The notes beneath the pieces are model-generated. The model saw nothing but the letters and a program-made list of their open reading frames with translations. It was not told the DNA's origin and searched no databases. Source: Solenopsis invicta (lineage: Eukaryota; Arthropoda; Insecta; Hymenoptera; Formicidae). Taken from it: a DNA stretch of 64,000 nucleotides. Below, one piece after another: positions 10,060-22,393 of the stretch (its first letter is position 1; each line of letters begins with the position of its first letter). The stretch covers positions 8,132,937 to 8,196,936 of the forward strand of contig NC_052676.1 of assembly GCF_016802725.1 (NCBI RefSeq). The letters are read 5' to 3'. The position numbers were made by a program, and so were the translations under genes.

Positions 10060-10680
10060 GGAAAAGTAATCTCTAGCAGCGTGTAAACATTTTTGTCATT
10101 GGGCAGATGAGAAAAATCTCTTGTCGGTAAAGGGAGCGATTTTAAATCAATGAAGTCAATAATGCATTTCTCGACTTCTTTGTACGTTGAAGTGGCAATC
10201 CATTAATTGATATTAAAGGGAGTGAAATCCGTAAAAATCTGATTCTACGTTCGGTGAAGACGTCAAATGTCGCAAAACTATCTGGCCTAACAAATCAAGA
10301 GTCCTTTGTCACTTTAAAGCAAATGCTATGTGTGGCCTGGAATTATCAAGCAGCATTATGATCGGTCTAGGTCCAACAACCCTATTTTTTAATTTTACCT
10401 AGCTTTTACAATCGGACAGAAATAATTTACTAGGTAACTCCTACAGTAAATTCTGATGTTGTGTTTGACATGGATTTTTGGCCGGCAACTGCTCCAAATC
10501 GTTTTCAAGCTTTTTTGGTTTTCCAGGACGTTTGTCATCTTCAAGGTTAAAATTTCCATTCCGGAATCTCTGAAGCCATTTTTACATTTGCTGTGGGGCA
10601 CAGTATCTTTCTCTACTGCCTTACAAATAATTTTTTTAGCTTCGCCGGCACTTTTTTTCATTTACTATATCTAAGCTCAT
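10060..10680 (-). pseudogene. Degenerate, internally deleted mariner transposase
   Basis: The reverse strand reads an N-terminal mariner-like helix-turn-helix part (AGEAKKIICKA...KCKNGFRDSG at about 10550-10650), then the linker GKPKKLENDLEQLP followed by NPCQTQ in another frame (about 10440-10530). It then jumps to the C-terminal catalytic part with LLDNSRPH (second catalytic Asp) near 10330-10350 and VESDFYGFHSL (third Asp) near 10225-10255. The first catalytic Asp and most of the central domain are missing, and several stops and frameshifts interrupt the rest. Clear terminal repeats were not found. This is a dead mariner (DD34D family) remnant; its order and spacing fit the family well. 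Confidence 0.8.
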
Positions 10681-11693
10681 TTCAAAGCAGAAGAATGGTG
10701 TATTAAAATAATTACACGGTGAAAAAAATTTAATTTGAATAGGTACTGTAGTTCATTAAACGTAGTTGAGAATTTTTTGTACATCTAATACTAAATTTCT
10801 CAAGAACTTTTTTAATATAATGTTTTATTTTGTGAATTTCGGGACATCATGCATATAACTGAATAAAGTACGTATTTTAATGCTGTTAAATTTTGATTAT
10901 TACATCCTCGTAAATGTAACTTAAATTCTTTAAAACCTATATTCTTTATCTCTCTTCATATTTATATGTCTTTAGTCGAGTCTAAAATGCGAAGAGCATG
11001 ATGTAAACACATGTGCTTCGCAATTAAATTCGCACTCTTCTTCGAAACTGTACAGCAGATTGTGCAAAATGTCGAGATCGATTTTTACGAGCTCTGACGC
11101 ATAAATAACAGAGTGTACTTTAAACTTGGAACATTCTTATTTTATGCGAGATTGTCTAACTTTGTATCTCGTTTAATGCATATTAAAACGCGGCGATGTC
11201 ACGTTCTTTTAAGCTCAAACACCGCTCGATGTTCGATCAGTGACGAGAAAGACAATTCGACCGTTGGTTTCGCGCGCATTCAAGTGCTGATCGTCGTATC
11301 TACGTATTCCAGAAATCTCTCGGAGGACATCCTGGAATCTCTGTGAGTTATAGCTAATCTTTGAGAATCCGTAGGTGTCCGAAGGATTTCTGAGGATTCT
11401 GCTCTGCGCGGCCGGATCCCTCTGGAATCTTCCAAATTCGCTCCCGAAACAGCGCGTCTGCATGGGCCTTTTCAATGAACGTGCATCTCTTCGGTCAACA
11501 CACGGCCAAACATTTAAACTCTTTAATTAATGGCGGACAGCGGAAATTCGTGCTCGGCGAATTATTTGACTAGTCAATACGATTTTTCTGATTCGCTGAG
11601 TCCACCTCCCGTTTGCATACGAATCAATTTTATCCATCGCGTCATTCCCTCCCTCCTTCCCGTTCGGATCCTTCTTTTGTCGCGTAATCAGTA
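10681..11693. other. Non-coding sequence with a moderately CpG-rich half
   Basis: 10681-10970 is AT-rich. From about 10975 to 11690 the base composition rises and CpG is common, without a frame that resembles a protein. It ends where the giant inverted repeat starts. It may be a regulatory island like those after 16.8 kb. Confidence 0.4.
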
Positions 11694-13627
11694 TTTCAAT
11701 TAAATACCAGTTGGTTTGGAAGATTTTCAATGACAATACAGAGATAGTAGCAATTAGGTTTTGTACAGAAATTATTCAATTCTTCTCATTGCTTTTTCTA
11801 TTTAGCAGCGCCATGTTTTTGTACATCAAAAATTTTTATTTCAATAAAATTTTCTTATTTTGTACCGTTTCCTCTTTAATCTTTTAAATTAAATATTATA
11901 TATTCCATTGAAACTTATTAAAACTAAATACAACCACTTGGGTTAAAATTGAAAGATTTTTCAATGGAAATACAGTAATAGTACACTTTGATTGTTTAAA
12001 AGATTTTTTGGAAAAATGCGTTTAGGTTGAATTAAATTACATAATATTTAAGGAAATACTACTTGGAATAAATTTTTTCAATGAGAATTAAAAATGCTAT
12101 CACTTGAATTTTTAAAATACAAAGATTTTTCAATGACAATATAGAGATAGTACCACGTGGGATTTATATAAAAGTTGAAGATACTAGCAGTTGGGTTAGA
12201 ATAGAAGTTTTTCAAAGAAAATACAAATACTACTACTTTAATTTTGTAGAAAAAGTATATTCTCTTTATAATAAGCGCACTTTAAAAGATTTTACACATT
12301 TTTTTTTAATAAACGTATATCATTTTTATTAGATTACACAATTTCAAAATAAGTTGCGCGCAACACACATAGGCGCTTCTTTTAACTTTTTTTGAAAAGG
12401 TAATTTTGTACTGATTAATTTTATACATAATAAAAATAAGGTGAAAATATAAAAGTATTATTAAAGGATTGTTACGTCGAAATATTACGATTTTTTATAC
12501 GCGGGTTACATAACTACAGATAAAAATTCAATGTTATCCGCGATAACAAATGACAGCTGCATACACTGCAGCCCATATGGATGTATTAAATCTTACGTAA
12601 ACAATGTTTTATATATGTATTAAATTATATATAGTAAATGAAACGCTTTGGCTTTATTCATCTTTTTTCAATCGTGTCAAATTATATTTTTTTTAATTTC
12701 TTGTTATTGAAATGTTAAATGTGACGGAAAGATATGGAGCTTGGGCTGCCGTGTATGCAGCTGTCATTTGTTATCGCGGATAATATTGAATTTTTATTTG
12801 TAGTTATGTAACCCGCGTATAAAAAATCGTAATATTTCGACGTAACAATCCTTTAATAATACTTTTATATTTTCACCTTATTTTTATTATGTATAAAATT
12901 AATCAGTACAAAATTACCTTTTCAAAAAAAAGGTAAAAAAAGCGCCTATGTGTGTTGCGCGCAACTTATTTTGAAAATATGTAATCTAATAAAAATGATA
13001 TACGTTTATTAAAAAAAAAATGTGTGAAATCTTTTAAAGTGCGCTTATTATAAAGAGAATATACTTTTTCTACAAAATTAAGGTAGTAGTATTTGTATTT
13101 TCTTTGAAAAACTTCTATTTTAACCCACCTGCTAGTATCTTCAACTTTTATATAAATCCCACGTGGTACTATCTCTGTATTGTCATTGAAAAATCTTTGT
13201 ATTTTAAAAATTCAAGTGATAGCATTTTTAATTCTCATTGAAAAAATTTATTCCAAGTAGTATTTCCTTAAATATTATGTAATTTAATTCAACCTAAACG
13301 CATTTTTCCAAAAAATCTTTTAAACAATCAAAGTGTACTATTTTTGTATTTCCATTGAAAATCTTTCAATTTTAACCCAAGTGGTTGTATTTAATTTTAA
13401 TAAGTTTCAATGGAATATATAACATTTAATTTAAAAGATTAAAAAGGAAACGGTACAAAATAAGAAAATTTTATTGAAATAAAAAATTTTTGATGTACAA
13501 AAACATGGCGCTGCTGAATAGAAAAAGCAATGAGAAGAATTGAATAATTTCTGTACAAAACCTAATTGCTACTATCTCTGTATTGTCATTAAAAATTTTC
13601 CAAACCAACTGGTATTTAATTGAAAAT
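11694..13627. repeat. Giant inverted repeat, 882/886-bp arms, 166-bp spacer
   Basis: The left arm (11694-12575) and right arm (12742-13627) are reverse complements almost throughout. In the inner 90 bp I count about three mismatches, and only a few elsewhere per 100 bp. Outer ends pair TTTCAATTAAATACC with its complement; inner ends pair at the GCAGCCCA word. The arms are themselves built of loosely iterated units of roughly 70-80 bp with recurring words such as TTTTTCAATGACAATA, AGAGATAGTA and CCACGTGGG. No protein frame. The single-stranded form would fold into a hairpin of about 880 bp. It could be a fold-back type element or a source of long hairpin RNA. Confidence 0.9.
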
Positions 13628-14440
13628 AAATAACATATTAAAATTTTGTAATCTATTTTAACCTAAATAATTTATATGTTAACAGAAATGAGAACATTTT
13701 ATTGAAATAAAGAGTTTTTTCATCTTTATTTTTTTAAGATCCAAGTGGTATCTTAATTTGACTTACGATGTTACTTAAATGTTAATGAAACTAAAACTTA
13801 TTTCACAAATTGCTTTTATAATGCATATTTTACAAGTGTTACATTTATTGCATTCTTTCTTATGTCTTTTCTGCTTTTCCTATTTAGCAGAGCCATGTTT
13901 TTGTACATTAAAAATTTTTTATTTCAATAAAATTTTCTCATTTTGTATTGTTTCCTCTTTAATTCTTTGAAATTAAATGTTGAAATACCATTTGAGTTGA
14001 AATAAAATTTTTCAATGAGAATTAAAGGTGCTATCACTTGAATTTTTGCAATAGGAAGATTTTTCAATGACAATACAGAGAAGATATAGTACCACGTGGG
14101 TTTTGTATAAAAATTAAAGATACTGCCAGTAGAGTTAGAATAGGAATATTTTTCAAAAAAATACAAATACTACCATGGATTTTGTAGAAAAAGTATATTC
14201 TCTTCATAATAGGCGCACTTTAAAAGATTTCATGCATTTTTTTGAATAAACGTATATCATGTTTATTAGATTTCACAATTTCAAGATGTTTATTTTAAGT
14301 AAATACCACTTAGGTTGGAATAAGAGATTTTGTAGAAAATATTAAATAATACATATTATTTGGGTTGAAAAAATAAAGATTTTTAGGTGCGCGCACACAC
14401 ATAGGCGCCTTTTTTTACCTTTTCTTTCAAAAGGTATATA
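13628..14440. repeat. Partial third arm and degenerate units of the giant repeat
   Basis: From about 13855 the sequence repeats the left arm in direct orientation: the TTTAGCAGAGCCATG word, the CAATGACAATACAGAG unit, ACCACGTGGG, then the CGCGCACACACATAGGCGCC word and the AAAAGGTA tail that in the left arm lie near 12358-12412. It is more diverged than the two arms and lacks parts of them. 13628-13855 holds further weak units. Confidence 0.75.
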
Positions 14441-14469
14441 TAAATAAAGGTATATATAAATACCACTTT

Positions 14470-14471
<2 letters not shown>

Positions 14472-14515
<44 letters not shown>
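14472..14515. repeat. (TA)n microsatellite
   Basis: An uninterrupted TA dinucleotide run of about 44 bp directly after the third repeat arm. Confidence 0.95.
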
Positions 14516-14516
<1 letters not shown>

Positions 14517-15860
14517 GATTAAATTATGTATCTGACCTTGCTTTAGAATTAAGAGTATTATGCATACGAGCATCCACCGTATCGTTTTTATATAGTCATT
14601 CACATGACACGTACTCTTCCATAGCTTTCATGAAAAACGGATTGTTTAAAGTTGACAATTGTTATATTATATTTTTTTCAATATCGGCATCGTGTTCTTG
14701 TAATGATATTTTATTATCTATTTGCAGCGCAATGTCTGTCTCCTTCACTGACAGACTATTTAAATATTTCTGATCATAATTTATTTTGTAGCTCAATGTT
14801 CAATGCAATCCTTATGTCTGCAATAAATTATAATAAAATATATAAATTCACAATAAAAAAGAATAAAACAAAGCTAGTCAGAGACTTTTACCAAGATTAT
14901 TGTTAATAATGACTGACGAATAAAGATCAGGTTAAAGAACCTGTCACGACGGATATGATGATGATGACAAGATGACAAGAAATACTACACCACATACACC
15001 ACAAGTACACCACAAGTCGCATACGGCTGACTGATGTATGCCAGCGCTACTTGTGTCGAAAATATGAAAGGGAGAATTCCTGAGGGCGACGACGACGTTT
15101 CTTAAATGAAATGTAGAATATTTAGACTTTGCGTCGCGATATCTCCGCTCGTAGGGTACGGAGAGAAAAAATAAAAACACTTTTATTATACAAGTCGGGG
15201 CCAAGCTATCGTTTGAGACTACTCAGAACTTGATCGGTTCAGCCATTACTGAAATCTGATAATCTTGCGTGCTTGAAACTTGCTGACTCGCGTAAAAGAG
15301 GGTCGGTCTGCGACTCGCTTTTCCTATATAGGCGCGAGTCGCGACCGCGCCTCTAGATTTAAAAAACGATACTCGAAGTCAACGGCAAATATTTGCAAAT
15401 CACACTGGTTGCTCGCAGATTCTATCGGAAATTGTTACGATATAATGGTGATGACGACGCAGAATATTATAAAAGTAATAATAACGTGAAACATTTTTGC
15501 GTCGCTCGCTCAGTATATGCGGGTAGAATGTTTTTAAGTCAGTTCATCCCCAACTATTATAGGATGTCACTGAACGAGAATACGTTATATAATTCCGGTT
15601 GCAAATGTTGCTTTATAATTAGTCATTAATTGATATCGATCGCTCAACATTGCGTCACGTGTCATTGGTATAATAAAAATATGTTGCGTGGGCGCGTACG
15701 CTCGTGGCAATTGCATTACACGGCGTGTATAAAAATAGATCTTTCATTAAAAACGTTTTACTTATAGCAACGTAACTTTTGACAATAATTAACAATTAAA
15801 TTCTGTTACGGCAGGGACAATTTACGAGATACTTTATTACGAGATGCTTATTACTGTGAG
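14516..15860. other. Non-coding sequence with promoter-like or solo-LTR-like patch
   Basis: A CpG-rich patch starts at TGTCACGACGG (14943), has an AATAAAA near 15168 and a TATATAGGCGCGAG box-like word near 15326-15340. The order of these signals could suit an old solo LTR or a promoter, but I find no matching target duplication or second LTR. No protein recognised. Confidence 0.25.
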
Positions 15861-15899
15861 ATGCGAGATTATTAATTATTAGTAATTAAAAAATTTTTT

Positions 15900-16060
15900 T
15901 TATTATTGTTAAGTACTCTTCGAGCCAGTTAACTTTCATTCAGAACATTTTTTTCTATCTCTTATAATTTCGACGATATTTGCTTGGAAAGAAAAAAAAC
16001 TGATTTCTTTCAAAAGGATGTTTTACTCCCTAAAACTGAAAACGGGCAAAATTAAGAAAT
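15900..16060. repeat. Single copy of the ~125-bp unit found at 19.6-19.9 kb
   Basis: It shares ordered words with the two units inside the element at 19321-19979: CATTTTTTTCTATCT, TTATAATTT.GACGATAT, AAAAAACTGATTT, GATGTTTT and CCCTAAAA. Probably a scattered fragment of the same transposon family. Confidence 0.65.
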
Positions 16061-16344
16061 ATTTCTGTGTTACGGAAGAACTCCTCTATTTGTACACAAA
16101 GTTTCAAAATTTTTTGAATATGCAAGTTGCCAAACATTCCTTGTTAGTTTCGCGCAGATTCTTCCGAACATATTAATAAATAATAGATAATTACTAGCAA
16201 ATGATAAATACTAAACTATGAAAAAGATATAATGAATCTGAAAATCTAAGCAATCAATAATAATTTAACTCACTTTTTTAAATTACTCCTAGAAGAATTA
16301 ATTGAATAGTCTATAAAGTTTTTAACCTTTTTTTAAATCTATGA

Positions 16345-16585
16345 AAATTTTCTTTCTCTCTCTCTTTTCTTCATTATTCCTTTTTCGTTATCTGTGACTT
16401 TTCTTCTTCCCGTCTCTCCCCTCCTATTCTTTTCTACTCTCGTATTCTCTTTATTTGATCTTCCCTTCTTTCTTCTTCTCTTTTTCTTCTCTCTTTCCTC
16501 TCGCCTTCTCTTTCTTCTTTTCTTCTTTTATTACTTTTTTTCTCTTTTCTTATCTTCTTCTTTTCTCTGTTTTTCCTTCTTCGCA
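16345..16585. repeat. Polypyrimidine (CT-rich) tract
   Basis: About 240 bp that is almost entirely C and T on the plus strand. The apparent open frame across it encodes only Phe/Leu/Ser low-complexity sequence and is not a gene. Confidence 0.85.
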
Positions 16586-16779
16586 GAATTCTGCTTGTTA
16601 AATAAAATCTCTATAAACCTCTATAATCTTAGCAATTCCTTTTATTCGTTACGTGATATATTTACAAATAAGCAAATCACCCCTTGAGAAATTCATGTCT
16701 GTCTTTGTCTTATCCGTGATCTATTAATTTTCGTTCTGACAATTATTACATCTTTCCGTGCTCTTATTAATAAACATTA

Positions 16780-17430
16780 CTAATGCTCGAAGAGACCGCG
16801 CGTACGCATACTGCACGCACTCATCACTATTCTCTAATTAATAAGTCATAGTTATCTTGCGTTTCCACACGCTCATCATTCTGTCTTGACGTTGCGGATT
16901 TCAGACGCGAAATTTCCTGATTGACTGATTCGATCGCGCGTTCGATTACCGAGCGTAATTAGTTTGCGTTGTAAGCAAAACAGGACGTCGCCGTCTACCT
17001 CGTGCTGAAACGAGTTCACCCTTTACGCCGGACCACCCTTCCGTGTTTGCGACGCAAATTTTCCCTGTGCGTGCAAAAGGCAGCTACCGCATCGCTAATT
17101 AGGAGATTCGCTTGCTGCACGGGCGAGATCGTTCTGGTAGGAAGGAGCAGAGAGGAGGGTTGGGTTACCGACCCGGCATAATTAAATTCGGACTCTTTAA
17201 GAAGCCGTCTTGACATCTCGCAGAGCGCGTTCGCTTCTCTTTTAATAGCGAGTTAACAATGGCGTGATTATAGGAATGAAGCCTTACCGTATTTTTGAGA
17301 CGACCGTGGGCGTGAATTCTAATTGAGGGAAGCCCAACTCCTTTGGCCTCACGTCCTCCAGGCTGCTGTACCTCACGTAAATACAAGGCGGCGGTAACGA
17401 AAAGGCTGTAACAAAAGGTAGAAGTTAAGT
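16780..17430. other. CpG-rich non-coding island
   Basis: A sharp rise in G+C and CpG against AT-rich flanks. It contains homeodomain-core words (TAATTAG near 17096, AATTAAATTCGG near 17179). Overlapping short frames on the minus strand show no known domain. Best read as a regulatory or conserved non-coding island (inference). Confidence 0.4.
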
Positions 17431-19320
17431 AGACGATTCGATACGAAGAGCATCGGAGTTTATTTTGTTACGGGAAAAATTAATTTTAGCAGAAGCATTC
17501 CATCAATAGTTTGAAAGTTGCTGCGATTTTGCTTCAGAAAAATTAACAATTGCGACATTAAATGTACATACAAGTTATGAAAAAAATCGTAGATGAAATT
17601 TATAATTTAATCTTTAAAAAAAATATATCTACAAGAGTAAAATAAAATATCTATATATTATTTAATATAAATACGTTTTATTATATATTAAACATAAAAT
17701 CTCTTAATTGAAAAAGATGCATATTTTATATTACTACAATTATTGTTTATCATACGTTGTGTTCATTTAATATTAACATGTATTTAATATTGTTTATATG
17801 TAGAGGATAAAATGATATTATGCCCACCCACTTATATTTCAAACAACAACTTTGATATTAATCAATATTTTATATTGAAACTTAATAGTTATTATGAAAG
17901 TTGTTTAATAGATTTTAAACTCAAAGTTATGAAATATTTATTACACTGAATATTATTTATAAAAATATAGCAACATTTTATAACGATTCAAAAAGAAGCA
18001 GGAATAATAATATAGCTCACATAAGAAAATTTAAAAAATTGGTTTTGTTTAAAAATTACACAATACTTTGTTACAAAATTACATATTTCTAATCGATTTT
18101 CCACTACAAATAGACAATCAATTGATTTCATTTTTGGAGACATTATTAACTTTCATCCTGTTCTTATGGTACATTCACACATTCCTCTAATGGCAAATCT
18201 TTCCCAATCACTTTCCGAAGAGAACTTCTGGGAATTTTAAACATATTTGCTCTTTTGTAGATTAATCTTTCTGTCCTTAAACAATCGCAAAAGCATCGTA
18301 CAACAAGCATTCCACGTCTTTCTTTGTTTTTTTTTTAAAGTATGTTGATTTCTCGATCATCACTCAAAATAATAATATAACGTATTGCGATATAAAATAT
18401 CGTTAATAGAAGAAAATAAAATACTGTAAAATACATTTGCACGTTATCTCTTTCTGCTGTCGATACTAAAAGTCTACATATATATCACGTGAATTATAAG
18501 TAAGAAATAAAGTGATAACCGATTTATCGGAGAATTACTTTGACAAGAAAATTTCGAAAGTAACTATATCATCACAGTTTAGATAAACCTCATTACCAAA
18601 ATGCTATATTATTATTTAATTTTGATTTAAATGTGTTAGCCAAATAAAATGTTGATTAATAAAAAGAACACTCAAGTATACACACATTTGTGTGATAATA
18701 CGCTCAAGTTCAGAAACAAAGAGGAAATAACCAAATGTTAAAGTATACCTTGAAAAAGTTTCAAAATGCTTGAAATTAAAACTGCCTTATAACAAATGCC
18801 TGCTATTGTGACGCATTAGCATATTAGCGCACTTAAAATAATGGCAGGCTTCTGCATAAATGGTTCCATAAGTAATCATTAAAATTCGTCATCTAATAAT
18901 AGAGATAATATGAGTGGCTGTAATACCTATGTGGTATATTACCTTTTCACATATTATAAAATATAAAAACGTTGATGTATTGTAAAAAATCAATTTTCAT
19001 TAAACTTTTATTTTTGCTACTATCAGAAGCGCGTATGTTCATTGTTAATATTTTTACAGAAATGGATAATCAGATTAAAAAAAAAAAATACATGTCATAT
19101 TTTCATAAAAATTATACAAGTTTGGAAACACATTTCACACAAAATATTACACATTCAAAATGGAAAAATTTTTAATAAAAATTATCAAACAGTTTCCTTA
19201 AATAATTGTAAAATATTTAAATTTAAAATTTAAATATGTTTAATTATTTGCAAATATTACTTTTAAATTTTATTGGGGCAAAAATAGCTTATGACATATT
19301 ATCTTACAATGAATCTTTTA
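17431..19320. other. AT-rich stretch, no intact gene
   Basis: Long AT-rich sequence with a few short runs and no sustained codon-like frame, apart from the fragment listed at 18170-18310. Confidence 0.55.
18170..18310 (-). pseudogene. Possible helix-turn-helix protein fragment
   Basis: One reverse-strand frame reads continuously across about 45 codons, including LIYKRANMFKIPRSSLRKVI, before a TAA. The IPRSSLR spacing is reminiscent of pipsqueak or pogo/Tigger-type helix-turn-helix DNA-binding segments. It is too short and isolated to call a gene: either a transposase remnant or chance. No start codon or convincing splice sites. Confidence 0.3.
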
Positions 19321-19979
19321 GAAGTGTACACCTCCAATTTAGACGAGCCTTTAATATGTTGTAGTACAGGTAAAAATAAGGGACACGTGTTTCTTTTTTT
19401 ATACGGTCCTAGTGCACTTTTAAGGACAAAACACCCCTTAAAAAAAAATTGGATTTTTTTTTAGAGTGTATATTGTAGAAACTATAAGAAATAGAAAAGA
19501 ATGATCTGATTGAAAGTTAAATGTCTTGAAGAGTACTTTATAACAGTAATAACAAAACTATTTTTTAATTTTGTTACATTTTTTCTCACCACTTACCTTT
19601 TTCTTTAAAAATTTTTATTTCTTTTTATAAACAAAATTTTTCAATTAGAACATTTTTTTCTATCTTTTATAATTTAGACGATATACGCTTCGAAATAAAA
19701 AAAAACTGATTTTTTTCGAAGAGATGTTTTGCCCTTAAAAGTGCACTAGAATATGTATAAAAAAAATACTTTTCAAGCCATTCAACTTCTAATATAATAT
19801 TTTTTTCTATCTTATATAGTTTTGACAAAGTACGCTTCGAAAGAAGAAAACCGAATTTCTTCAAAGGGTTGTTTCATCCCCTAAACGTGAGTATTAGCAC
19901 GTATAAAAAAATACATGTCCCTTATTTTGTTATGTACTACAACATATTAATGGCTCGTCAAAACCGGAGGGAGACTTCC
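19321..19979. mobile_element. Non-autonomous DNA element with ~85-bp inverted ends
   Basis: The ends pair over a long stretch: left GACGAGCCTTTAATATGTTG (from 19342) against the complement of the right end (to 19959), continuing through GTAGTAC and AATAAGGGACA to a shared TTTTTTTATACG, and outward to GAAGT-type words. The interior contains two tandem ~125-bp units (about 19635-19760 and 19775-19895) with the words TTTTTTTCTATCTT and ACGCTTCGAAA. No transposase. Target duplication not resolved. Confidence 0.8.
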
Positions 19980-20289
19980 GTCTCTTTTTTCGTTAGTGCA
20001 ACTATTACGAAATTTTCTTCTACGATACCGTTATCATGTAATATTTGCATATTATGTCTATCGAAGTCATTACCGAGTTTTCTATATTTTAGATCCTCCA
20101 TGGTCGTGTAGTCTGTTCAACCGTATCGAATCTTTGAATTCTTCGACCTTATTCGTATTATGCTCCATGCGTCTTTTCTAATTGACACAATAAAGTTTTC
20201 TTTTCAATACATGCTCCAATAAAATATTAATTATTCAATAATAATTAATTCACACTTTGTACCTGTTCTAATGAGATTTTTATCTAAGT

Positions 20290-22150
20290 TATACTCCGGA
20301 AATGAACCGTCCAATATTCCTCGCTCGATAGCCTCCTCGGTACATTAACGTGAGAAAGAATCGCAACTGCAGCAGCGGCGCGGAAAAGTGCGGCGCGGGC
20401 ATGCTTCTCGGTACATAATTCCAACCCGGGCCGGGCCATTTACGCGCGAGAATCTCGCTTGCGCACGAGTTGCAAAAAAAAAATTCCTATCTCGGCGGCC
20501 GTCGCGGAAATTTTCCCGGACGCACGTTCTCCATTTCTACCGAACGTGTCTTTTTTCCCTACCGACGTTCATTCTCGCTTCATTAACTGCGAATCAGCGA
20601 CGTACCTACATTAAGAAAAAGAAAAGGATTACCCACCCGCTCTTCTTCTCGACCGAAGGATGTTGGGTTATCAGGAGAAAAGAGAGAGATGGAAGGAGGG
20701 GAATAATAGTCTGCGCGAAGGGGGTAGATTGTAAAATCGATGGTGCTTCTTCGAGCTCGCCAACTTCGTCGGGATCTTTTTATTGTGAAAAAATCGGCCG
20801 TTAATTTTCCCCGCTAATTAACCCTTTCAGCCTTACGTCTGTCAAATTAAATTGCTTTAAAACGGCGTTATGAAATTTATTCCCTAATTTGTTGGAAACG
20901 TAATGAGCCGTGATTTGAAAATGTGACGTTCGAAATAACGAAATCGCGCGTAGACTCTCTTTCTATGCGGAAGAAGCGTGCCGAAGAAATTATCCGAATT
21001 CCCGAATGGGCGCGGAAAGACTCCGAGGAAACGAAAAGTTCCGAGACGACCAGCAAGAAAATAAGAGCTTCGAAACGCTAATCGAACAATAGCTTCTTTC
21101 TCCCAAATATGGCGGGTAACTTTCGGGGGGTGGAGGGGGGGGGGAATAAACAAGATCATTGAATTTCAACTGTTGGACTGTTTGTTTTGCGCTTAATGAG
21201 CGCGGCCACTTTTCGAAAAGTCGGAAAACGATCGAAGAGAATAGGAGAAAAGAGAGGAAGTGGCGAGACGTGTGGCGGGAGGGGCGTAGGAGGAGGAGGA
21301 GGGAAGCGCGGTAAACCGCCGAGGTACTTCAATCAGCTTCCCAACTTTAACCGCGCTTCTGCCTTCCGGCTGGCAACTCCCGCTAATGAAAGCCGCGTGC
21401 AAACTCGCGCAAGAAACCGCCGTTCATGTTGGACTTCAACTCCGCGTATGAAAATAGCGATAAATGATAAAGTTTGCGGCGAACGTTCGCCGCGGATGCG
21501 TTTCAATAATTGAAGCGTACCTTCTCGCATCGAAGATCGCGGTAGATAAATTCTCGCCGGTAGTACGTATCACCGAGCTGAATCAACGAGATTGTACGAC
21601 TCAGCGCAATCGTTCAGTCATTCGGAAGTCAGCCGGCTGACGAGCATAATAGCTTCACCGACTTTTCCTTCGCAGCAGTTACTCGTTTGCCGATCACTTG
21701 TTTACGGGGACGATAACTCCGACGATGGAGGGCAGGTTTAGTTGCGGATTGGAGCCCCCCTTCCGTAGGGAGAAAAAAGGGGGGAGGGGCGCGCACAGAA
21801 GGTAATTTGAATTTATCCACCTTTTCCCTTCAGCGCACGATGACACCGGGCGTCGCACGGCGAGACATTTATTGCCGCGATGAGGCATCGCCCGGGATTA
21901 TTATGCGCTCGGGATGCATTCTTATGCTACGACGCTTAATCGTTGCTGTTCAACACCCTCGCCCACCCAGCCCACCATTAATCCTCGCCGGAGTCCCTTG
22001 TCGGGATCGCGACAGGATTTCGAGATCGCCGTGGCGAAATTAAAAGGCGAGCGGCATCCCGACGCCCGGAACAAGCCCCCTTAAGGAATGAACGCGAGTC
22101 GGTGTTTGCTAAGCGGCGAGTAAGACAACGGTGTGTGCACACTGAGAATT
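20290..22150. other. Large CpG-rich non-coding island
   Basis: The longest GC-rich block in the window, about 1.9 kb, with many CpGs and several overlapping short frames in all phases (up to 138 codons at 20388). None shows a domain, and coexistence of frames in many phases is expected of GC-rich non-coding DNA. Contains TAATTA-type words (GCTAATTAACCC near 20812) and G-runs. Likely a regulatory island or promoter-proximal region (inference). Confidence 0.4.
21125..21144 (+). other. Potential G-quadruplex run
   Basis: Six consecutive Gs, a short TGGA linker and ten consecutive Gs; able to form an intramolecular G-quadruplex in principle. It lies inside the CpG-rich island. Confidence 0.5.
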
Positions 22151-22393
22151 ACCGTCCGATTAAATACCACGGGTTACACATAGAGGAATTTAACTCCATT
22201 AAACTATATTTTTTTTTAAATTTTGCGTGTTATATTCTTTTATCGTACATGTTACAGAATAAAATGTTTACTTAGATAATTCAAATAATATAAATGTTTC
22301 AAATAATACAAAAAATATATTTGCATATATTTGATATAATTTACATAAAATTGTATATGATACGTCTCATATACGATACAATTTAAGACTTCT

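Noticed and set aside
14943..15640. Solo LTR
   Set aside because: TG start, polyA-like and TATA-like words are present, but no matching end, target duplication or second copy could be shown.
16394..16687. 97-codon Phe/Leu/Ser-rich frame resembling a membrane protein
   Set aside because: It is simply the translation of a CT-rich tract.
20388..20804. 138-codon plus-strand frame
   Set aside because: Lies in a CpG-rich block where frames in several phases overlap. Composition is Arg/Ser/Lys-rich low complexity and no domain is visible.
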